64,000 nucleotides of DNA, from contig JALCQR010000001.1 of NCBI GenBank assembly GCA_022651385.1, forward strand, positions 288,589 to 352,588, given 5' to 3'. This document shows, one piece after another, positions 61,286-64,000 of the stretch (position 1 is the stretch's first letter; each line of letters starts with the position of its first letter). The notes beneath the pieces were generated by a model, which saw only the letters and a list, made by a program, of their open reading frames with translations, ran no database searches and had not been told where the DNA came from. Made by a program: the position numbers and the translations under genes. Source of the stretch: Clostridia bacterium. Lineage in GTDB: Bacteria; Bacillota; Clostridia; Lachnospirales; Anaerotignaceae.

Positions 61286-63223
61286 ATGTTTGGGTTTGTA
61301 AGATGCGGAGCCGCTGTGCCGGAGCTAAAAGTTGCGGACTGCAAATATAATACTGAAAAAATTACAGAGCTTATTAATGAAGCGAAAAAAGAAAAATTAG
61401 CACTGCTTGTGTTTCCTGAGCTTAGCATTACGTCTTACACATGTGCAGACCTTTTTATGCAAGACAAGCTTATTGATGAAAGCAAAAAATCTCTTTCTGA
61501 AATAATGAAAGCTACAGATGGCTGTAATATGCTTGTTTTTGTAGGGATACCGGTTGTTGCAGACTGTCAGGCTTTTGACTGTGCGGCTGTGCTGCAAAAC
61601 GGTGATATTCTTGGGCTTATACCAAAGACATATGTGCCGAATTACAGTGAATTTTATGAAAAAAGATGGTTTTCACCAGCTAATGGACTGATTGATAAAG
61701 ACATAGAAATATGCGGAAAAAATGTTCCAATAGGAACGGATATTATTTTTAAAGCTGAAAACATACCTGAACTTGTTGTAGGAGTGGAAATTTGCGAAGA
61801 TTTGTGGAGTCCTATACCACCGAGTTCATATGCTGCTTTAAACGGTGCGACCGTGCTTGTAAACCTATCCGCAAGCAATGAATTGGCTACAAAAAACGAG
61901 TACAGAAGGCAGCTTGTAAGCCAACAGTCGGCCAGCACAATCAGTGCTTACGTTTATTCTTCTGCCGGAGTGGGTGAGTCAACGCAGGATTTGGTTTTCA
62001 GCGGACATGCATTGATTACTGAAAACGGTACTATATTTAATGAAAGCAAACGATTTTTAAGAAAAAGTCAGCTTATATTTTCTGACATTGACGTAACGCG
62101 GCTTGTAAATGACAGAAAAAAGAACACAACCTTTATGTCGCATAATCTGTTTTACGGCAGCAGGCCTTACAGGACTGTTAAATTTACGGCAGTTGAATTT
62201 AAAGAAAAATGGGTGCAACGGCCTAATATATGTATGCCGTTTGTTCCAAAAAATGATGAAAAACTTGCTGAAAGATGTTTTGATATTTTTAGGATACAGG
62301 TATCCGGCTTGGCAAAAAGAGTTAGCCACACACATTCAAAATCTCTTATTGTTGGGATTTCAGGAGGCCTTGACTCAACTTTGGCACTGCTTGTAGTTGT
62401 AAAAGCATGTGATTATTTAAATATTGACAGAAAAGCTGTAATTGGTGTTACTATGCCGGGCTTTGGCACAACTGACAGAACATACAACAATGCTGTAAAT
62501 CTTATGAAGTCGCTTGGAATAACGACAAGAGAAATTTCGATAAAGGATGCGGCAATACTTCATTTTAACGATATTGACCATGATATAAACGTACATGACG
62601 TAACATATGAGAATACACAGGCACGTGAGAGAACTCAAATCCTCATGGATATAGCAAATCAGGAACAGGGAATGGTAATAGGCACAGGCGACCTTTCCGA
62701 GCTTGCTTTGGGCTGGGCTACGTATAACGGAGATCACATGTCAATGTATGGCGTAAACTCAGGTGTGCCAAAAACACTTGTGCGTGTGCTTGTTAAATGG
62801 GTTGCCGACAACGAAGAATTTGATGATACATCAAAAGAATTATTGTATGATATAATTGATACTCCTGTAAGTCCTGAACTTCTTCCGCCTGACAAGAAAG
62901 GCGAGATAAAGCAAAAAACAGAAGATCTTATTGGTCCTTATGAGCTACACGATTTCTTTTTGTATTATATTGTAAGATTTGGATTTTCTCCTAAAAAAAT
63001 AATGTATCTGGCAGAAAATGCTTTTAATGAAAAATACAGCAGGGAAGAGCTTATAAAATGGCTTAAGAATTTTTACAAGCGCTTTTTCTCTCAGCAGTTT
63101 AAAAGATCATGTCTTCCTGATGGGCCAAAGGTAGGTACAATTAATCTTTCTCCAAGAGGTGATTGGAGAATGCCTTCAGATGCGGTAAGCCGTATTTGGA
63201 TAGATGAAATTGAAAAGCTTTAA
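61286..63223 (+). CDS. nadE: Glutamine-dependent NAD+ synthetase
   Basis: Encodes 645 aa. The N-terminal nitrilase-type glutaminase domain (1-300) has the Glu in FPELSITSYTC, the Lys in IPKTYVPNYSEFYEKRWF and the Cys in VEICEDLWSP. The C-terminal synthetase domain (about 340-645) has the ATP pyrophosphatase loop GISGGLDST and GTGDLSELALGW. It amidates deamido-NAD, completing the route served by pncB and nadD in this window. Confidence 0.96.
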   Translation: MFGFVRCGAAVPELKVADCKYNTEKITELINEAKKEKLALLVFPELSITSYTCADLFMQDKLIDESKKSLSEIMKATDGCNMLVFVGIPVVADCQAFDCAAVLQNGDILGLIPKTYVPNYSEFYEKRWFSPANGLIDKDIEICGKNVPIGTDIIFKAENIPELVVGVEICEDLWSPIPPSSYAALNGATVLVNLSASNELATKNEYRRQLVSQQSASTISAYVYSSAGVGESTQDLVFSGHALITENGTIFNESKRFLRKSQLIFSDIDVTRLVNDRKKNTTFMSHNLFYGSRPYRTVKFTAVEFKEKWVQRPNICMPFVPKNDEKLAERCFDIFRIQVSGLAKRVSHTHSKSLIVGISGGLDSTLALLVVVKACDYLNIDRKAVIGVTMPGFGTTDRTYNNAVNLMKSLGITTREISIKDAAILHFNDIDHDINVHDVTYENTQARERTQILMDIANQEQGMVIGTGDLSELALGWATYNGDHMSMYGVNSGVPKTLVRVLVKWVADNEEFDDTSKELLYDIIDTPVSPELLPPDKKGEIKQKTEDLIGPYELHDFFLYYIVRFGFSPKKIMYLAENAFNEKYSREELIKWLKNFYKRFFSQQFKRSCLPDGPKVGTINLSPRGDWRMPSDAVSRIWIDEIEKL

Positions 63224-63235
63224 AAACTTAATATT

Positions 63236-63277
63236 AAAAAAGCGGTGTATAGTCAGTGTATATATGCCGTTTTTTTG
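63236..63277 (+). terminator. Terminator after nadE
   Basis: AAAAAGCGG-TATA paired with TATA-CCGTTTTT around a short loop, with mismatches near the loop and a T-run at the end, 12 bp past the stop. Confidence 0.65.
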
Positions 63278-63840
63278 TTGAAATGATTTGATTTTGTCCT
63301 TTTAAAAGTACAGTTAAAAGATATACTTCCTTATTTACCATAGTTTATTATCCCTCTCATGTTTGCCAACGTAATAAAATTAGCTGGAATAGGTTCTATA
63401 CAATTTTGGATGTTTTCAATTTTTAATTTCTTCTTTAATTATGTCTAACAAAAAAAGCGTTTATTTATTCTTCGTTAATGTAAATATTTTTAAGTATTGG
63501 CTATTTTGAAAAATCTGATTCAAAGACACCAATTTTGCAAAACATTCCGTAAAAATATAAAGTAGATTAACTGCAATCCGCTTTTAAAGCAATGTCATCC
63601 ATCTGTGTACGAAACACCTCGATTTTCAAAAAGTACATAGCTGATGATAAAATATATTTAAAATTAAGTTCTGTAAACTTGATACCATACAGGTCTATAT
63701 AAAAGATAGGGGAAGGACTAAGTATGTTTTTTTAATAATATGAGAGACAATTAAATTAAAAATAAAAATATTTAAAGATTAAAAAGTTTTTTATAATAAC
63801 TAAAGCCAGTTGAAGAAACTAAAAAACTTTCGAAAAACAT
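63278..63840. other. Intergenic region with nothing recognisable
   Basis: About 560 bp, A/T-rich, with no ORF, tRNA or clear hairpin that I can support on either strand. It separates nadE from the rRNA-type promoters. Confidence 0.5.
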
Positions 63841-63841
63841 A

Positions 63842-63869
63842 TTGACAAAACGAATAAAAAGAGTATAAT
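63842..63869 (+). promoter_or_regulatory. Tandem stable-RNA promoter P1
   Basis: TTGACA at 63842-63847, a 16-nt spacer and TATAAT at 63864-63869. The spacer (AAACG..AGAG) resembles that of P2. A CGCTG..CAGCG hairpin follows in the leader. Confidence 0.85.
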
Positions 63870-63942
63870 CAAAAATCGCTGCGGAAAACAGCGGACGCGT
63901 TCAATACCGATTTACGAGAAAAAAGAAAAACAAAAAAAGGTA

Positions 63943-63970
63943 TTGACAAACGAAAAGAAACGAGTATAAT
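63943..63970 (+). promoter_or_regulatory. Tandem stable-RNA promoter P2
   Basis: TTGACA at 63943-63948, a 16-nt spacer and TATAAT at 63965-63970, exactly 101 bp downstream of P1. A G/C-rich leader with a GGCC/GGCC hairpin begins at about 63980, unlike anything else in the window. This suits the start of an rRNA operon beyond the edge. Confidence 0.88.
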
Positions 63971-64000
63971 AAGTATTCGCTGGCCTCGAGAGGGGCCGGG

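Overview
The window is about 64 kb of AT-rich DNA from a Gram-positive, endospore-forming anaerobe of the class Clostridia, most like the Lachnospirales or a neighbouring order. I read this from the gene content: an IspH-S1 fusion, an E. hirae-type V-ATPase operon, an alpha/beta-type small acid-soluble spore protein, a PASTA-domain kinase, a DUF3793-flavodoxin pair and a LexA/YneA SOS pair with Bacillus-type LexA boxes. The species is not identified. Almost all genes are on the plus strand. The window starts in the 3' end of rlmN and ends just after two tandem rRNA-type promoters, so an rRNA operon probably begins beyond the right edge.

Layout. 1-5.4 kb: rlmN(end)-prpC-prkC-rsgA-rpe-thiN, the conserved Firmicutes phosphatase/kinase/ribosome-GTPase operon. 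5.5-5.75 kb: tRNA-Leu, -Gly and -Gln. 5.8-7.8 kb: rnz-tsaD. 8.5-17.1 kb: nine-gene V-type ATPase operon in the order ntpFIKECGABD; the proteolipid carries all Na+-ligand residues of the Enterococcus hirae ring. 17.3-18.2 kb (minus): a secreted protein with two internal repeats. 18.5-22 kb: a GntR/FadR regulator, a split UxaA-type dehydratase and a LarA-like nickel-pincer isomerase, probably for sugar-acid catabolism. 22-25 kb: a D,D-carboxypeptidase, a hairpin-rich repeat region and pncB. 25-32.7 kb: rluB-type synthase, a phosphatase, an HI0933 flavoprotein, cmk, ispH-S1, a small hypothetical gene and radA. 32.9-36.3 kb: pyruvate carboxylase. 36.5-42 kb: a TetR regulator, then a methionine cluster with a separate MetH reactivation domain, MetH, and a homocysteine methyltransferase/MTHFR fusion. 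42.2-45.8 kb: nadD-yqeK-rsfS, an S1 protein and an RlmD-type methyltransferase.

45.8-57.9 kb is the most accessory-looking part. It holds a 0.9 kb structured non-coding region, an M20 amidohydrolase with two membrane proteins, a TetR/methyltransferase pair sharing an operator, and a three-gene metal-homeostasis cluster (a CobW GTPase; a second CobW-like domain fused to an ArsP/YcgR-type permease; a YcgQ-type protein). It continues with an HD-GYP protein and a DUF3793-flavodoxin operon that share a 14-bp element, and a TetR/TauE pair with two palindromic operators. 58-60 kb: a spore protein, four tRNAs (Ser, Ser, Ser, Trp), a signal-less amidase and a small, possibly spore-related gene. 60.1-63.2 kb: divergent yneA-like and lexA genes sharing three LexA boxes, then nadE.

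I found no CRISPR array, insertion sequence or intact prophage. The best candidates for something new are the CobW-permease fusion cluster, the structured region at 46.1-46.5 kb, the hairpin-rich element at 23.3-23.6 kb, and the paired operators around 49.5-50.2, 54.5-55.2 and 56.45 kb. All functional statements come from reading motifs and context; no database search was run.
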